Source of the DNA: Acidithiobacillus sp.
GTDB lineage: Bacteria; Pseudomonadota; Gammaproteobacteria; Acidithiobacillales; Acidithiobacillaceae
Length of the DNA: 5,031 bases
Direction of reading: 5' to 3'
NCBI GenBank assembly: GCA_028065135.1
Contig: JAPTWR010000153.1
Coordinates: 1 to 5,031, forward strand
In this document: positions 4,911-5,031 of the stretch, in pieces
Numbering within the stretch: the first letter of the stretch is position 1
Layout of the letters: each line of letters opens with the position of its first letter
Made by a program: the position numbers and the translations under genes
Notes under the pieces: generated by a model
Database searches by the model: none
The model's input: the letters and a program-made list of their open reading frames with translations, nothing else
What the model was told of the DNA's origin: nothing

Positions 4911-5031
4911 ATGAAACTACTCGACGTTGTAGCGCTTTTGGAACCCATACCAGAGCAACACCTTCTGCGTGGCCAGGTCGGAACCGTCGTGGAAGAGTTG
5001 GACCCTGGTTACGTGGAAGTTGAGTTTCTTG
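4911..5031 (+). CDS. DUF4926 family protein (partial, runs off the right edge)
   Basis: ATG 4911 opens MKLLDVVALLEPIPEQHLLR followed by GQVGTVVEELDPGYVEVEFL, which matches the N-terminal two thirds of DUF4926. That is a small family (about 60-80 residues) with a conserved LLDxVALLED, a GxVGTVVE turn and an EVEF strand, and a small beta fold is likely. The start overlaps the DUF6883 stop as ATGA and no clear Shine-Dalgarno lies before it. Translation was therefore probably coupled to DUF6883. Because ribosomes entering at 4474 now stop at 4749, that coupling may be weakened. DUF4926 genes are commonly found directly after DUF6883 genes, and the pair is often suspected of working together, but no activity is established. 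No lesion is seen in the visible 40 codons. Confidence 0.85.
   Translation, partial: MKLLDVVALLEPIPEQHLLRGQVGTVVEELDPGYVEVEFL

Larger units (their letters stand above)
4474..4914 (+). pseudogene. DUF6883 protein gene, disrupted by a miniature element and two frameshifting changes
   Basis: The start (LLPNADKAILNIRKLREYTL then NPGHLAGGNK) matches the DUF6883 N-terminus, which normally runs on directly into KARVFAS. Here 34 codons are inserted, and the family sequence resumes at NKARVFASCLGIGQQDSDLL. A change of +14 nt after 4722 (bases 4723-4736) then shifts the frame, and translation from ATG 4474 stops at TGA 4747-4749. The shifted frame carries RAILSNEATERVADSHGKRY and then QVDFVMQQQG. A further +1 in the A-run at 4826-4829 restores the original frame for SAIVRTGWIIRTGEDVPRLT then SCYVMTS and TGA 4912-4914. 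Without the extra 102, 14 and 1 nt the gene would encode 107 residues, a normal family length. The function of DUF6883 is not established. Such domains occur as free-standing small proteins next to DUF4926 and at the ends of larger toxin-like proteins. Its stop overlaps the DUF4926 start as ATGA. Confidence 0.85.

Noticed and set aside
1..5031. CRISPR arrays, tRNA or rRNA genes
   Set aside because: No regularly spaced identical repeats, cloverleaf-like sequence or rRNA stretch was seen on either strand.

Overview
The window looks like an accessory or decay-prone stretch of a proteobacterial chromosome, probably Beta- or Gammaproteobacteria. The evidence for that is a uracil-DNA glycosylase tail typical of those groups, moderate G+C in most parts, degenerate intergenic repeats, and IS21-type end sequences. 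The sequence does not allow a genus call. Only one gene is complete and assigned to a known family (DUF2971). A second complete gene is AT-rich and unrecognised. Everything else is an edge fragment, a broken gene, a small candidate ORF or a mobile-element relic.

Layout. Positions 1-116 hold the last 37 codons of a family 4/5 uracil-DNA glycosylase. Positions 117-1008 hold no convincing intact gene: a possible IstB (IS21 helper ATPase) relic on the minus strand, two short frame-sharing ORFs (one a possible 30-residue single-span membrane peptide), and a belt of degenerate repeats. Positions 1009/1015-2487 encode a DUF2971 protein of about 490 residues with an unusually long insertion between its conserved motifs. 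Diverged copies of one repeat, each containing AACAGACTGGAAGC, lie on both sides of this gene in the same orientation. Positions 2488-2822 are otherwise non-coding. A 29-codon ORF with a perfect Shine-Dalgarno follows at 2823. At about 2950 the base composition drops sharply, and an AT-rich gene (3050-3892) encodes a 280-residue protein with one N-terminal membrane anchor and no family I recognise. Positions 3932-4410 (minus) contain two separate, diverged C-terminal tails of tyrosine recombinases, both broken.

The right end (4474-5031) is a DUF6883-DUF4926 pair joined by an ATGA overlap. The DUF6883 gene carries three lesions. The first is a 96-bp IS21-like miniature element with terminal inverted repeats, internal repeats and a 6-bp target duplication (AACAAG), inserted in frame. 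The other two are frameshifting changes that together add 15 nt. DUF4926 runs off the edge and appears intact as far as it can be seen.

Taken together, the interval between the glycosylase gene and the DUF6883/DUF4926 pair reads as a site that has repeatedly received and lost mobile DNA. The DUF2971 gene and the AT-rich membrane-protein gene are the surviving candidate cargo. No CRISPR array, tRNA or rRNA was found. A new multi-gene system is not demonstrated. The best-supported new observation is the IS21-like miniature element.
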